Below, piece after piece: positions 18,107 to 27,545 of a DNA stretch of 64,000 bases. Origin of the DNA: Leptolyngbyaceae cyanobacterium JSC-12 (lineage in GTDB: Bacteria > Cyanobacteriota > Cyanobacteriia > Leptolyngbyales > Leptolyngbyaceae); contig CM001633.1 in NCBI GenBank assembly GCA_000309945.1, positions 1,138,723 through 1,202,722 of the forward strand, written 5' to 3'. Below the pieces are notes generated by a model. The model worked only from the letters and a program-made list of their open reading frames with translations, ran no database searches and was not told the DNA's origin. Made by a program: the position numbers and the translations under genes. The number at the start of each line of letters is the position of its first letter. The stretch's first letter is position 1.

Positions 18107-18472
18107 TTAGAGCAAAAATCGATCCAGCGCAGCTTTCAATTCTTCAATCTCGGTCTGAATATCACCCGCATTAGCAGCACGAGCGATGCATTGAGTCAAG
18201 TGTTCATCTAAAATAATTCGCGCTACTCGATCCAGAGCACCACGAACAGCCGCAATTTGGATTAGCACATCTGGGCACGGGCGGCTTTCCTGAACCATTG
18301 ATTTGATACCTCGGATATGTCCCTCAATTCGAGATAGCCGATTCACAATCTGCCGCAGCGACTCTTCACTGTGAACATGAGGATGACTATGGGAGCCATG
18401 TGAGTGAGAGTGCTCTAGATTCCCATTAAGTAAGTCAGACTCATGCTTACCGGGAATTTCAGACGTTGCCAT
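18107..18472 (-). CDS. inrS: InrS-like nickel-sensing CsoR/RcnR family repressor
   Basis: 121 residues. A His-rich N-terminal tail (HSHSHGSHSHPHVHS, about 21-35) is followed by the all-helical CsoR/RcnR DNA-binding fold (RLSRIEGHIRGIKSMV, about 45-60). The metal-site pattern is Cys66, His91, Cys95 plus His21 at the N-terminus. The spacing Cys-25-His-4-Cys and a His at position 21 match the Ni(II) ligands described for Synechocystis InrS (His21, Cys53, His78, Cys82). It should act as a cytoplasmic repressor that releases DNA when nickel binds. No nickel exporter is adjacent, so the target lies elsewhere or is the gene itself. A copper-type CsoR is less likely. Confidence 0.8.
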   Translation of the reverse strand: MATSEIPGKHESDLLNGNLEHSHSHGSHSHPHVHSEESLRQIVNRLSRIEGHIRGIKSMVQESRPCPDVLIQIAAVRGALDRVARIILDEHLTQCIARAANAGDIQTEIEELKAALDRFLL

Positions 18473-18691
18473 TTATTTACCACTGTAAACCTTGTTGAAG
18501 ATCTTAGCCCAAAGCTCTTAGACCAAGAACACAGATTTAGGGGGACGGTAAACCCTACCAAAGTCAGAGCGGACTTCCGTAGTTTGAGACCTCACTAGCC
18601 TGTCAAAATAAGAAAAGATTTAGCGGCAATCAGCCCTATTCGCCCTACAGGTGCAGGTCTAACCGGTTTAATCAGTTTTGCAGGTGATGTT

Positions 18692-19900
18692 ATGCGATTT
18701 GTGAATGTTTCTCGCTTACTGCGTCGGTTTGTGTTTTCTGCGATCGCCCTCCTGATGTCATTATTTTTTGCTCTTGAGGGAGTTCCAGAATCTTCCGCTT
18801 GGGCAGATACTCTTTCCTTTCCAACAACCTTGGCAGCCGTTAGCCCTACGCTCCCCCTAGCTGAAACTGCAAGTCCTAAAAGTTTTGTCGCGGCTGCCGT
18901 TGCTAAAGTAGGACCTGCCGTTGTGCGAATCGATACCGAACGAACAATCACTCGTCGCAGCAACATCGATCCTTTTCTGGAAGACCCATTTTTCCGCCAA
19001 TTCTTCGGAGATGAGTTATTTTCGCAAACACCCCGACAGGAACGTTTACGAGGACAAGGCTCTGGTTTTATCGTGGATAAAAATGGGGTAATCCTTACTA
19101 ACGCCCATGTTGTTGATAAGGCAGACCGAGTCACCGTTACCCTCAAAGATGGACGTGTGTTTGATGGCAAGGTTCGTGGGGTGGATGAAGTCACGGACTT
19201 AGCAGTCGTCAAAATCGACGGGAAAGACCTGCCAGTCGTCTCTTTAGGCAACTCAGATGAAGTCCAGGTCGGAGATTGGGCGATCGCAGTCGGGAATCCC
19301 CTCGGATTAGATAACACAGTCACTCTGGGGATCGTCAGTACACTCAAACGCTCCAGTGCTCAGGTTGGAATTCCTGACAAGCGCCTGGATTTCATTCAAA
19401 CTGATGCCGCAATCAACCCTGGAAACTCCGGTGGACCGTTGCTGAATGCTCAAGGTGAAGTCATTGGTATTAACACTGCTATTCGGGCAGATGCGATGGG
19501 AATCGGGTTTGCCATTCCTGTTAACAAAGCCAAAGAAATCGAAGCTCGTCTGGCACGGGGCGAAAAAATTGCACATCCTTATTTAGGCGTGCAAATGACA
19601 ACCCTGACACCCGAACTGGCAAGACAAAATAACACCGATCCCAATTCCCCCTTCATGGTGCCTGAAGTTAACGGTGTGGTCGTAGTGCGTGTGCTGCAAA
19701 ACACTCCGGCGGAACGGGCTGGCTTACGGCGAGGTGATGTCATCACCGAAATTGATGGACAGGCAATTTCCACAGCAGAACAACTGCAAACTGTTGTGGA
19801 AAACAGTCAGGTGGGGCAAATTCTCAAAGTCCGGGTACAACGAGGCGAACAAAGCAAACTACTGTCTGTCAAAACCTCTGTTCTTGAAAATCCTGCCTGA
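18692..19900 (+). CDS. HtrA/Deg-family serine protease with PDZ domain (HhoA/HhoB/HtrA type)
   Basis: 402 residues. Signal peptide with positive start [13 protein letters not shown], hydrophobic core and AWA cleavage site near residue 31. Protease domain: [22 protein letters not shown] (split here into two conserved strands; His in TNAHVV), Asp in [10 protein letters not shown], Ser in [18 protein letters not shown], then [15 protein letters not shown]. One PDZ domain at about 300-395 with YLGVQM and [18 protein letters not shown]. This is the standard length and order of the cyanobacterial periplasmic/thylakoid-lumen Deg proteases that degrade or refold damaged envelope proteins. Divergent from the InrS-like gene across 219 bp. 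Confidence 0.93.
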   Translation: MRFVNVSRLLRRFVFSAIALLMSLFFALEGVPESSAWADTLSFPTTLAAVSPTLPLAETASPKSFVAAAVAKVGPAVVRIDTERTITRRSNIDPFLEDPFFRQFFGDELFSQTPRQERLRGQGSGFIVDKNGVILTNAHVVDKADRVTVTLKDGRVFDGKVRGVDEVTDLAVVKIDGKDLPVVSLGNSDEVQVGDWAIAVGNPLGLDNTVTLGIVSTLKRSSAQVGIPDKRLDFIQTDAAINPGNSGGPLLNAQGEVIGINTAIRADAMGIGFAIPVNKAKEIEARLARGEKIAHPYLGVQMTTLTPELARQNNTDPNSPFMVPEVNGVVVVRVLQNTPAERAGLRRGDVITEIDGQAISTAEQLQTVVENSQVGQILKVRVQRGEQSKLLSVKTSVLENPA

Positions 19901-20030
19901 GTTAGTCCTGGGCAGACTTAACAGTTTGTAAGTTTAGTCAGGTATCCCTGGTTGACTGACAAATCTTTTCTCCTCATCCCTAGATCCCTTCTCCCACTAG
20001 GGGACTGCAACCCCAAACCTTAGATCAAAA

Positions 20031-20054
20031 GCCCCTCGCCCGCTCTGGGCGAGG
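20031..20054. repeat. GC-rich intergenic hairpin
   Basis: CCTCGCCC (20034-20041), a 5-nt loop GCTCT and GGGCGAGG (20047-20054) form a perfect 8-bp stem inside a pyrimidine-rich stretch (19970-20070) downstream of the Deg protease gene. No following T-tract, so it is more like a dispersed intergenic palindrome than a canonical terminator. Confidence 0.45.
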
Positions 20055-20145
20055 AGTTAGAAACCCCCAGAGGCGATCGCATTCTGAGGCATTTTTACAC
20101 ATTTACACTTGCATATACACTTGCATATTCCAAACTACTGAAACC

Positions 20146-21867
20146 CTATCTAGTAGTAGGCGCAGTAGTAGTGGTTGTAGAAGTTGAATTCGTGGAAGTG
20201 GTTGGGGCAGGTTGAGTAGTTGGCAAATCCAGCGGACTGGTTGCTGGACCGGTAGACACAGAGGTTGGCGTTTGAGCCGTCGTTGGAGGGGTAACCACAG
20301 GGCTGGAAACCGTAGCCGGAGAGGACGTTACTGGAGCAGATGAAGGAGTCGGAGTAACTGGCACAGGGGAACTGTTGACCACTGGCGCCGCAACTGGAGT
20401 AACGGCTGGAGTTGCCTGCACGGGAGGTGTCACAGGTGTAGGCGTTTGAGTAATTACTGGCTCAGTTCGGGAGGGAGTTGCAGGAGTAACTGGTGTTGTA
20501 GTTGCCGGAGGGGTCACCGTTGGGGTGGTATTTACCGGAGTAACCGGCGTTGCAGCCGGAGGAGTGGCTGGAACTGGAGTCACCGGAGTGGTGCTAACTG
20601 GAGTACTTGGAGCCGAAGGCGTAGTCGCTGGAACTGCTGGGGTAGTGGTAGTGGGTGGGGCAGTAGTAACAGAGGTTGGAGCAGTTGGCGTTGGAGTAAC
20701 TTGAGTAGGAGATGGGACTGGGCGAGTTGGAGGACTGGTTGCAGATGGCACCTGCCCTGTTGCAGGAGTTGTCTGAGCCGGTTGATTGGGAACTGGTTGA
20801 TTGGGAACTGGTTGACTGGGAACTGGTTGATTGGGAACAACGGGCTGAGCGTTCCCTGGCGTGGCGCCTGTTGTAGAAGGGATAACAGGGGCTGGCGAAG
20901 AATTTATGACTGGTTCTGGTCTGGCAGTAGAAGCAGTAGGAGCCTGAGTGGATACAGATGGAGCGATCGGATCTGGTCTAAAGCTCGTATTTCCACCTGT
21001 TTCAGGTTGAACTCCTGATGAAGTCGGAGATTGTGGCTGGTTAACCACGATAACTCCTGTATAAGGTGTTCCAGTTGGGAACTGATCCCCTTCCAGACGG
21101 TTCGTTGAGACAAAATTGCTTTGGGGAGGGGTTGAGCGGTTTTCAGCAAGTTTTGTCCAGAGGGGGGTGTCGTCGTACTTGCCAGAAAACGTAGGTTGGT
21201 TGCTAAGTGCTGCTTCAATTTCTTCCTTAACCGCGATAGGAGCCTCATTCCAGTCAATCTCCTTGAAGAGAGGACTGGTTTCCTGAAATTGCTTCTGGTC
21301 AAAGTTATAGACACCAATTTTGTCTTGGTAAACGTAGCCAATCTGTCCCGCTTTCAAGACAACAGTCTTGCCGTCTTTGTTACTGATTTCAATATCGCTG
21401 TTGGTCAACGCTGCTACCATTGTCACTTTGGTATCTTTCAGGTAGCGGACAACCAACGCCGAACCTCGAATTCCAGCAGCAGCATTCGGAGTCCGAATAC
21501 GAGTTCTCCCCTGCCCAGGTTGGACAAGTAAGAGCACCGTACCACTTTCAAGTTGGAAGTTGCGAGTATTTGGCTCAAAGTAAAAAACAGCTTGTTCTCC
21601 AACCCGTGCCAGAGAATTATCATTGAAGCGCAGTTCTGCCATTGCCCTTTGGAATGTTCTAAGGGCATCTCCTGGCGTCATCACATCAGCTTTCTCAGCT
21701 TTTTTCGGAGCTCGCTTCTGCTTTAGATGTAACTCGACTTGGTTTCGCAGTTTCTGGATAGTTGCTTTTGTTAATAGGGTTTCAGCACTGGCAGAAAGTG
21801 GAACGACCGTTACGCCAGCACTTAAAAGAAGAGAGGAGACAAGAGCAAGGAGAGATCGGCTAGCCAT
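20146..21867 (-). CDS. FecR-domain exported protein with long Pro/Thr-rich tail
   Basis: 573 residues. Signal peptide MASRSLLALVSSLLLSAGVT with cleavage near ASA-ET (about 29). A FecR domain lies at about 75-190: GEQAVFYFEPN, LESGTVLLLVQPG, AGIRGSALVVRY and IEISNKDGKTVVLKAGQ are the characteristic beta-strand repeats and the G-I-R-G turn. Residues 240-573 are low-complexity Pro, Thr, Val, Gln, including a pentapeptide array QPVPN/S from a 15-bp tandem repeat (20780-20838). In cyanobacteria such FecR proteins are often standalone surface or periplasmic factors rather than anti-sigma regulators, as here with no sigma/FecI gene adjacent. Cell-surface or wall-spanning role inferred. Confidence 0.82.
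   Translation of the reverse strand: MASRSLLALVSSLLLSAGVTVVPLSASAETLLTKATIQKLRNQVELHLKQKRAPKKAEKADVMTPGDALRTFQRAMAELRFNDNSLARVGEQAVFYFEPNTRNFQLESGTVLLLVQPGQGRTRIRTPNAAAGIRGSALVVRYLKDTKVTMVAALTNSDIEISNKDGKTVVLKAGQIGYVYQDKIGVYNFDQKQFQETSPLFKEIDWNEAPIAVKEEIEAALSNQPTFSGKYDDTPLWTKLAENRSTPPQSNFVSTNRLEGDQFPTGTPYTGVIVVNQPQSPTSSGVQPETGGNTSFRPDPIAPSVSTQAPTASTARPEPVINSSPAPVIPSTTGATPGNAQPVVPNQPVPSQPVPNQPVPNQPAQTTPATGQVPSATSPPTRPVPSPTQVTPTPTAPTSVTTAPPTTTTPAVPATTPSAPSTPVSTTPVTPVPATPPAATPVTPVNTTPTVTPPATTTPVTPATPSRTEPVITQTPTPVTPPVQATPAVTPVAAPVVNSSPVPVTPTPSSAPVTSSPATVSSPVVTPPTTAQTPTSVSTGPATSPLDLPTTQPAPTTSTNSTSTTTTTAPTTR
20780..20838 (-). repeat. 15-bp tandem repeat inside the FecR gene
   Basis: Four tandem copies of GGTTGATTGGGAACT (start positions 20780, 20795, 20810 with one change, and 20825, partial). 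On the coding strand they give the pentapeptide QPVPN/QPVPS. The unit is divisible by three, so copy-number changes would alter tail length without shifting the frame. Confidence 0.85.
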
Positions 21868-22148
21868 AGAACTCCATGCGAATTGGTGAGCTTATTAAAA
21901 CTTCATGCCTTGATAAAGACCTTTAGAAGTAAGTTCATCATAACTACGTAGATTTCCTTAAGCGTACTGTGGCTGGTATGCTTGACCAAATCTTTATATT
22001 TGAACTTTATGGTTTAGGAGACATCTGTTGCAAATTTTCTCAATTAGCCAAAATATCCCGATTTAGGGGGATGCCAATGCTCTAAAGTTGTTTGCCTAAT
22101 TAGCAAAGATGATTGGAACTCATTCCAACACTTTACACGACTATACGA

Positions 22149-23663
22149 ATGTATCCTGGAATTTGTACTATGGGCGGTAGCCGAATTATCAGTAAATATA
22201 CAGTCTGCGATTTGTATAGTCGTTACAAACAGTTACATTCTTTTAATGCTTTAGTATTTTGCGTACAGTCTTGCTTGCGATCGCTTCTTGTTTGCAGCAG
22301 TTTGATTGGTAGCGAATCAGCATGGGCAACTCCACTTCAGATCACTCCTGAAACTGACACTCATCTCTTTGAGGAACAAGCCGTTGAACCCTATGCGATC
22401 GCCTTTAAGCCAGCTCCAGTTCTGGATGAAATCCTCAATCAAACAAAGGCTGACTCAGCCTATCCCAATCAGCCCTTGGATATTCGCCTGCTTTATCAAA
22501 TGAGGACTGGAGTCGGTATTAGTCAACCCCAGAAAGAAGTGCCCCTACTACTGAATCCATCTTCAAGAAAAAAGTTCATGTCTCTGGTGGGTTCGCGTAG
22601 AGCAGTCGATTTAGCATCCCTCCAGTCGTCTCAATCGTTACCTGGTTTAACTAACGTGGATGAGCCAACCTGGGTAATCGCAACGTCTGGCGCTATACCT
22701 TTGTTTGATTTCAAAACTCAGGAGGGAAAAATCTCTTCTAATAGCTTGAAACAGCAGCCATCAATTCTGCTGACTCCCAGATCTGCCAACCTGCTTAGTT
22801 CTTCCATCCCGCCAGATCTTTCAATTTTGGCGACTGATCCGGGTGCTCCGGTGCCACCACCTGTGCCTGCCTGTCCAAATCCAGATCCAGAGTTGGGCTG
22901 TTTATTTTTGCAGGATCCGATTTTTCCCACCAATCCTCCTCCAGTCTTGTATCTGGTTCCTCGCATCGACTTCTTCCGCAGTGACAACATTTTGTTGGGA
23001 ATTGACCCAGTCGATGATGGACTGATTAGACCCACGCTGACCCTCTTAGCAGTTCCACCTCTGGGACGAAATACTTACTTAATTGCTTCGGTAGAAGGGG
23101 CATTCAATCGCTACTTCAATATTCCTCGATTTAATTACGATGAGTTGCGAATTCGGGCTGGTATTTCTCAGCGGTTATCTCCAACTATGTGGGGAGAAAT
23201 CGGTTGGACAAATCAACAACTGTTTATATCAGGAAACAAAATTCCAGGATTTCCATCAGGAGTCCGATTTCTCAATGATCAGGCACTGCGATTTGAGTTA
23301 AGTCGTCGGGATCAATTCAACAATAAGTTATTTTTGACCAGTCTTTATCAGCTTCGATTAGGCTTTGCCAACCCCAGCGATCGCTCTCGTATCTTAAATG
23401 TTCTGTATCTGTCCCTAGGTTACGACCTTCAACCCACTGTCCAGTTAGGAATTGACTATCAACTTGCAGCCGCAAATTACACAGTTGTTCAGCGCACTGA
23501 TTTCTATCACCAATTACTGGGGCGGCTTACCATCAGTGCCTTCCGCAACACTCAACTGAGCCTTTATGGAGGACTTAGCTTCGGTAGCTCAACCGCGCCT
23601 GGCATCAGTTTCGACAGCTATATCTTAGGAGTAAGTATGTCTGTGAATTTGGTGTTGTTTTGA
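22149..23663 (+). CDS. Putative outer-membrane beta-barrel protein
   Basis: About 504 residues from ATG 22149; TTG 22113 and ATG 22170 are alternatives. A hydrophobic segment (SFNALVFCVQSCLRSLLVCSS, split by the 20-residue limit into its two halves) ending at ESAWA is a probable signal peptide. Residues about 60-250 are a non-conserved linker ending in a Pro-rich stretch PVPPPVPACPNPDPELG. From about 255 to the end there are alternating strands with aromatic ends (VPRIDFFRSDN, FNRYFNIPRFN, LFLTSLYQLRLGF, LYLSLGYDL, LQLSLYGGLSFG) and a terminal hydrophobic strand ending in Phe, as in outer-membrane barrels. Divergent from the FecR gene; the pair could share regulation. Family name not recognised. 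Confidence 0.7.
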   Translation: MYPGICTMGGSRIISKYTVCDLYSRYKQLHSFNALVFCVQSCLRSLLVCSSLIGSESAWATPLQITPETDTHLFEEQAVEPYAIAFKPAPVLDEILNQTKADSAYPNQPLDIRLLYQMRTGVGISQPQKEVPLLLNPSSRKKFMSLVGSRRAVDLASLQSSQSLPGLTNVDEPTWVIATSGAIPLFDFKTQEGKISSNSLKQQPSILLTPRSANLLSSSIPPDLSILATDPGAPVPPPVPACPNPDPELGCLFLQDPIFPTNPPPVLYLVPRIDFFRSDNILLGIDPVDDGLIRPTLTLLAVPPLGRNTYLIASVEGAFNRYFNIPRFNYDELRIRAGISQRLSPTMWGEIGWTNQQLFISGNKIPGFPSGVRFLNDQALRFELSRRDQFNNKLFLTSLYQLRLGFANPSDRSRILNVLYLSLGYDLQPTVQLGIDYQLAAANYTVVQRTDFYHQLLGRLTISAFRNTQLSLYGGLSFGSSTAPGISFDSYILGVSMSVNLVLF

Positions 23664-23670
23664 CTCTCGC

Positions 23671-23705
23671 AAAATAGAAAATAAAAAGGGCAGAAATTCT
23701 GCCCT
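23671..23705 (-). terminator. Rho-independent terminator of the beta-rich exported protein gene
   Basis: Stem AGGGCAGAA / TTCTGCCCT (23687-23705) with almost no loop, followed on the minus strand by TTTTTATTTT. It lies 33 bp downstream of the minus-strand gene and also just past the + strand barrel gene, so it may work in both directions. Confidence 0.75.
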
Positions 23706-23737
23706 CTGAGGTTCAGTCAATCCTGGCTAAATGACGT

Positions 23738-25534
23738 TCAGTTTGCAGGATTTGTGCCCGTTGCCAGGGAATTGGAAGTAACAGGCTGAAGTTCAGTTTT
23801 TGCAGCCGTTACAGGAACCAAGGTGAAATTCGCTTCTGAAACTGGTTGAGTACCTGACGTTACTGCTGCGCTGGAAGTTAAGTCTGGATCGCTGGATGCT
23901 TCGGCAGTTTCCGTTTCAGCATCGTCCACTGAAGCAGCAGGGACTTGTTCTGCGGGAATTTGACGTAATCCAGTTAAACCAGGGAAAACTCGGCTAGGTA
24001 GACCAACGATTTGATATGCTGCAACCACTTGTCCTTTTTTCTTCAACTTGCGCCCCCGAACCACAGTACGATCTACCACCAGGATGCGATCGCCTTGGCG
24101 TTCCAACACAACTTCAGTAACTTCTCGTCTAGGTACATAGACGTAGTAAACTACGTTGCGACCAAAGCCCTCATTGTCATCATCGTCATCATCAACCCTA
24201 TTTCCAATTATCAGATTGCGATACCCCGGAAAGATGGTAATGGAACTGGTGTTGAAAACGGTGGTTGAAAAGACGAAGTTACTTGTTGTAGATGTGCTAA
24301 CGCTAACACTCCCTGTCACGGAACCTGTTGCAGCAGGGGTAGCAACAAAGGGTGCTCCAGTGGTAGCGGTAGTGTTTACACCAACGACAGGGACAGTGAA
24401 GGAGAAGTTCGGGTTGCGGAAATTAATAGAATCACGGCGATCGCTGACAACGAACGAAACATCGCCATCACTTTTGCCTTCAAAGCTGCGATCGCCCCGT
24501 TCAAACTTGAAATCAGTTGCGCGGCGAGACGTACCAGAATAAGCAATCGAGTTAGCACCTGTAAAGGCAACAAATCCAGGTCCTTCACCCTTAATCCGAT
24601 AGTCAACAGTTTGACCAGTCGTCAGCCCATTCAGATTCAAGCTATCTTTCTTAATATCGAAAGGCCCCGTCAAGGAAATATCAAGCGTTCCAGCCCCCGT
24701 AATCTTAAATTCACGAGTTCCGGGAGTCCCTACACTTTGAATTTGAAAGTTGGTTACATCCCCTTCAAAATTCAGTTCTCTCCGTCCCGTTCCAAGATTT
24801 GTACCAAACGATGCTTCCTCAACTCTGGCACCTTTTCCTTCAAAATCAAATTTGATGCGCCGCCCTAAAACTATGGGCACCAGCGTTACATCATTAGCAG
24901 CCGGGCGCAGTTGCAAATTTGAAGGAAGCCCAACAAAATCACCCGTTAAGTTAGCTGTGAATGGTCCTGTTTCCAGCAAGCCAAATCGGGAATTAAAACT
25001 CGTGTTGGAAGCCTCCGACAATCTGACATTGACCCCAGGCAAGAAGAGTAAAGGAGCCGTTCCCTCCTGGCGGGGGTTAATCAAACTGCCCGGATCAGTA
25101 TAGACTGGCGTAAAAGAAGTCAACGTAAAGTTGAGCGCTGTCGGAATATTTTGGAAGAAAACGGGTGTACCAACCTGGTTAAAAGCAACCCCCGATAACG
25201 TACCTTCTAATCGCCCAGTGTCTCCCGCATCAGGACGACTGTTGGCATTTACATCTGTAAACCGTCCTGCATTTGGCAAAAAGCGGGAAGTGGTGGTGGT
25301 GCCATTGGGTGTTACGATTCTCAACGTTTGAATAACAGAATCAAACAAGACTGGCTGCCCGGTTCGTGTCAGGGTTGGCACAGTATTAGTAGGGACATTA
25401 GTTTGGGTGAAGAAAGCAGCTTCCCCAGTCGCCTGCCCCCCTGTAATCGGAATGTCGGCATAAGCAACGGTTGCCACTGCCAAATTGCTGACGACGAGTC
25501 CTAGGCAAGCAGCAAATCGAGTTGGTTGGGTCAT
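23738..25534 (-). CDS. Exported beta-rich protein of unknown function
   Basis: About 598 residues; ATG 25534 follows GAGAGGA with normal spacing (a GTG at 25537 is adjacent). Signal peptide to about residue 28 (VATVAYA-D). The mature part (30-400) is Thr/Asn/Gly-rich and predicted beta, resembling a large repetitive extracellular or periplasmic domain; AGRFTDVNANSRPDAGDTG is an Asp-rich, possibly Ca-binding loop. Around residues 445-460 is a run of five Asp residues followed by NEGFGRN, then a compact domain (about 460-530: VVYYVYVPRREVTEVVLERQ, then VVDRTVVRGRKLKKKG). The C-terminal 60 residues are acidic and disordered. No enzyme motif seen. Confidence 0.7.
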   Translation of the reverse strand: MTQPTRFAACLGLVVSNLAVATVAYADIPITGGQATGEAAFFTQTNVPTNTVPTLTRTGQPVLFDSVIQTLRIVTPNGTTTTSRFLPNAGRFTDVNANSRPDAGDTGRLEGTLSGVAFNQVGTPVFFQNIPTALNFTLTSFTPVYTDPGSLINPRQEGTAPLLFLPGVNVRLSEASNTSFNSRFGLLETGPFTANLTGDFVGLPSNLQLRPAANDVTLVPIVLGRRIKFDFEGKGARVEEASFGTNLGTGRRELNFEGDVTNFQIQSVGTPGTREFKITGAGTLDISLTGPFDIKKDSLNLNGLTTGQTVDYRIKGEGPGFVAFTGANSIAYSGTSRRATDFKFERGDRSFEGKSDGDVSFVVSDRRDSINFRNPNFSFTVPVVGVNTTATTGAPFVATPAATGSVTGSVSVSTSTTSNFVFSTTVFNTSSITIFPGYRNLIIGNRVDDDDDDNEGFGRNVVYYVYVPRREVTEVVLERQGDRILVVDRTVVRGRKLKKKGQVVAAYQIVGLPSRVFPGLTGLRQIPAEQVPAASVDDAETETAEASSDPDLTSSAAVTSGTQPVSEANFTLVPVTAAKTELQPVTSNSLATGTNPAN

Positions 25535-25781
25535 CACAGTAATCCTCTCAATCGTTCGGTGAATGGACAGTGAGTTAGATCGATACCCGGTATGGGATTT
25601 CTAAACACGCTTCTGGTATGACTAGGTACAGTAACCCGTTGAGTGTTTAGAACAACACTATCCAGAAAAAGTTCCCGTAAGTTTCAATCTGCTCAAAATG
25701 GTGATAAATAAGGTTGATTCGGAGTATTCCTGCGATCGCCCTTTTGCTTTTTGCATGATTACCAGTGTAATAATTATCACA

Positions 25782-27545
25782 CTAAAAGGTGAACGTAGTG
25801 CGGAGAACACCAATGGTGATTGTGTCGTTATCAGGGTTGTTATTGGGATTGAAGATCACAATCATCCCAGGAGTGATGCTGATATTGTCATTCACCCGGT
25901 AGCGATAAAAGGCTTCCACATGAGTCGTGCGCCCTGGTTGCCCACCTTCACCTGCGGCAAACACATTCCCATTGCTAACAAAATCAGGAACGTTTCTGCC
26001 TAAGGGTAAATTGCTTTGGAAGATGGCAGGTGGTTGCCCAACGTAAATTCCGCCCAAATGACCTGCACCAAACAAATCAGGGAAGTTGAGAAATGCCATC
26101 CAGTTAATCGTTTTGACGTTGCCAGAAGTTCCTTTGAGTTCAGAATTGGTGTAACCAGCCCAGCCACCGATGGTAATGCGAGGGCTAATTCGCCAGGAAA
26201 TCGTTCCACCAAAGGCATTGGTTTGAATAGGTGCACGGACAAAGGGCGCAACTGAAGTTGGTAGAACTACTTGATCATCCCCCGTGCCAATCCCTAAAAA
26301 GCCAGATGGCGAGTAGGAGTTGGCATAGCTGAGGGCAATGTCAATCGTATCGGTGGGAGCGATCGTCAGTTGTGCCCCAACCGTTGTGCCGCCATTTTCC
26401 CCACCAAACAGTCCACCGTTGGCTGGGTCTTCTGGACGATTTGTAAAGTAAACCCCTTGCACAGAGAAACGAGGACCAATTTGCCAGTCAAAGCCAAAAC
26501 CTGCATTGTTACCGCTGCCTCCGCTAGAACCCAGGTTCAAAATCGGATTCCGTTGAGCAAAGAATGACAGGGGACCCTGTCCAGCACTTTCAATTCGGTT
26601 AGATCCTCGGAAAACGTTGACCATGTTGATGCCTTCTGCACCTGCTATGATCGCAAAATTGTTGCCAAACAGATGCCGGAAGGTCAGGTCACTAAGCTGG
26701 ACAGAGTTAGCGGTATCACCTTCATATCCCAGGAGGACGTTATTGGTAAGAAGTTGGCTGTAGCTTCTGCCGCTGCCTGCCTGCAAACCAGTAAACAGCA
26801 AACTGCGTTCGCTAAATGCAGTATAAAGACTGAGCTGGACATTGGTAATGATATTGATTTGATTAGAGTTGTCATTAAATTGGAAACCTGCCAGCTCAAT
26901 ATCTGGGCTATTACGCCCCTGCACGCCCATAATTACCTGACCAAACAATTTGGTTGTTGTTGAAAATCGTTGCTTTTCGAGGGTGGTAGTGCGAACATCT
27001 AGAGCTTCTACTCGTCCCCGTAAAGCTGCCAATTCCGGCGCAAACTCTTCCATCATGCGCTTGAGTTTGTCCAGATCTTCCTGGCGGGCAAAGTCAGCAG
27101 TGCTGGCAGCGATAAGTTCTTGCACTTTGTCCAGGCAGGCGTTGAGTCCAGCAGCAAATTCATAACGGGTTAATGCCCGATTGCCTCGAAAGGTTTTATC
27201 AGGATAGCCAACAATACAGCCATACCGCTCAACTAAGGATTGCAGTGCCTGGAATGCCCAATCAGTAGGTTTGACATCCGTTAGTTGCGAAACGGAGGTG
27301 ACTTGATCCATGTTGCTGGTGGCTGAGCTGCTATCTGAATCAAGCTCAGCAACTCCGTTGATTTCATCTAATGCGGTTGCTTGAGATAGAGAAGCTTCTG
27401 CGATCGCTTCAGTTTTCGTCGGCTTCATCTGCCCTGCCAAAGGGGAAGCCGCTACGCGATCGCTCAAAGGATAAGCCATTAAAAACCCCAGCACTGCTGT
27501 TGTCAGCACTGGGGAAAGCTGTTTTACCATAATCAATTTTTTCAT
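25782..27545 (-). CDS. SLH-domain iron-uptake-type porin (OprB family)
   Basis: About 587 residues. ATG 27545 is preferred over the upstream in-frame start because GGGAG lies upstream and the signal peptide (MKKLIMVKQLSPVLTTAVLG...) follows directly. Architecture: signal peptide, an S-layer homology domain at about 75-140 (DVKPTDWAFQALQSLVERYG, then GYPDKTFRGNRALTRYEFA), a coiled coil (about 150-200, PELAALRGRVEALDVRTT), and an OprB-like barrel (about 210-587) ending in strand RTTFTF with a terminal Phe. This is the standard cyanobacterial major outer-membrane porin, here of the iron-uptake-type annotation group. The SLH domain anchors the barrel to peptidoglycan. Transcribed toward the beta-rich exported protein. 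Confidence 0.93.
   Translation of the reverse strand: MKKLIMVKQLSPVLTTAVLGFLMAYPLSDRVAASPLAGQMKPTKTEAIAEASLSQATALDEINGVAELDSDSSSATSNMDQVTSVSQLTDVKPTDWAFQALQSLVERYGCIVGYPDKTFRGNRALTRYEFAAGLNACLDKVQELIAASTADFARQEDLDKLKRMMEEFAPELAALRGRVEALDVRTTTLEKQRFSTTTKLFGQVIMGVQGRNSPDIELAGFQFNDNSNQINIITNVQLSLYTAFSERSLLFTGLQAGSGRSYSQLLTNNVLLGYEGDTANSVQLSDLTFRHLFGNNFAIIAGAEGINMVNVFRGSNRIESAGQGPLSFFAQRNPILNLGSSGGSGNNAGFGFDWQIGPRFSVQGVYFTNRPEDPANGGLFGGENGGTTVGAQLTIAPTDTIDIALSYANSYSPSGFLGIGTGDDQVVLPTSVAPFVRAPIQTNAFGGTISWRISPRITIGGWAGYTNSELKGTSGNVKTINWMAFLNFPDLFGAGHLGGIYVGQPPAIFQSNLPLGRNVPDFVSNGNVFAAGEGGQPGRTTHVEAFYRYRVNDNISITPGMIVIFNPNNNPDNDTITIGVLRTTFTF

Noticed and set aside
18595-19347. 250-codon minus-strand frame opposite the Deg protease
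   Set aside because: It lies antisense to a clear HtrA-type gene and its product is Ser/Arg/Thr-rich with no family pattern, as expected for a shadow frame.
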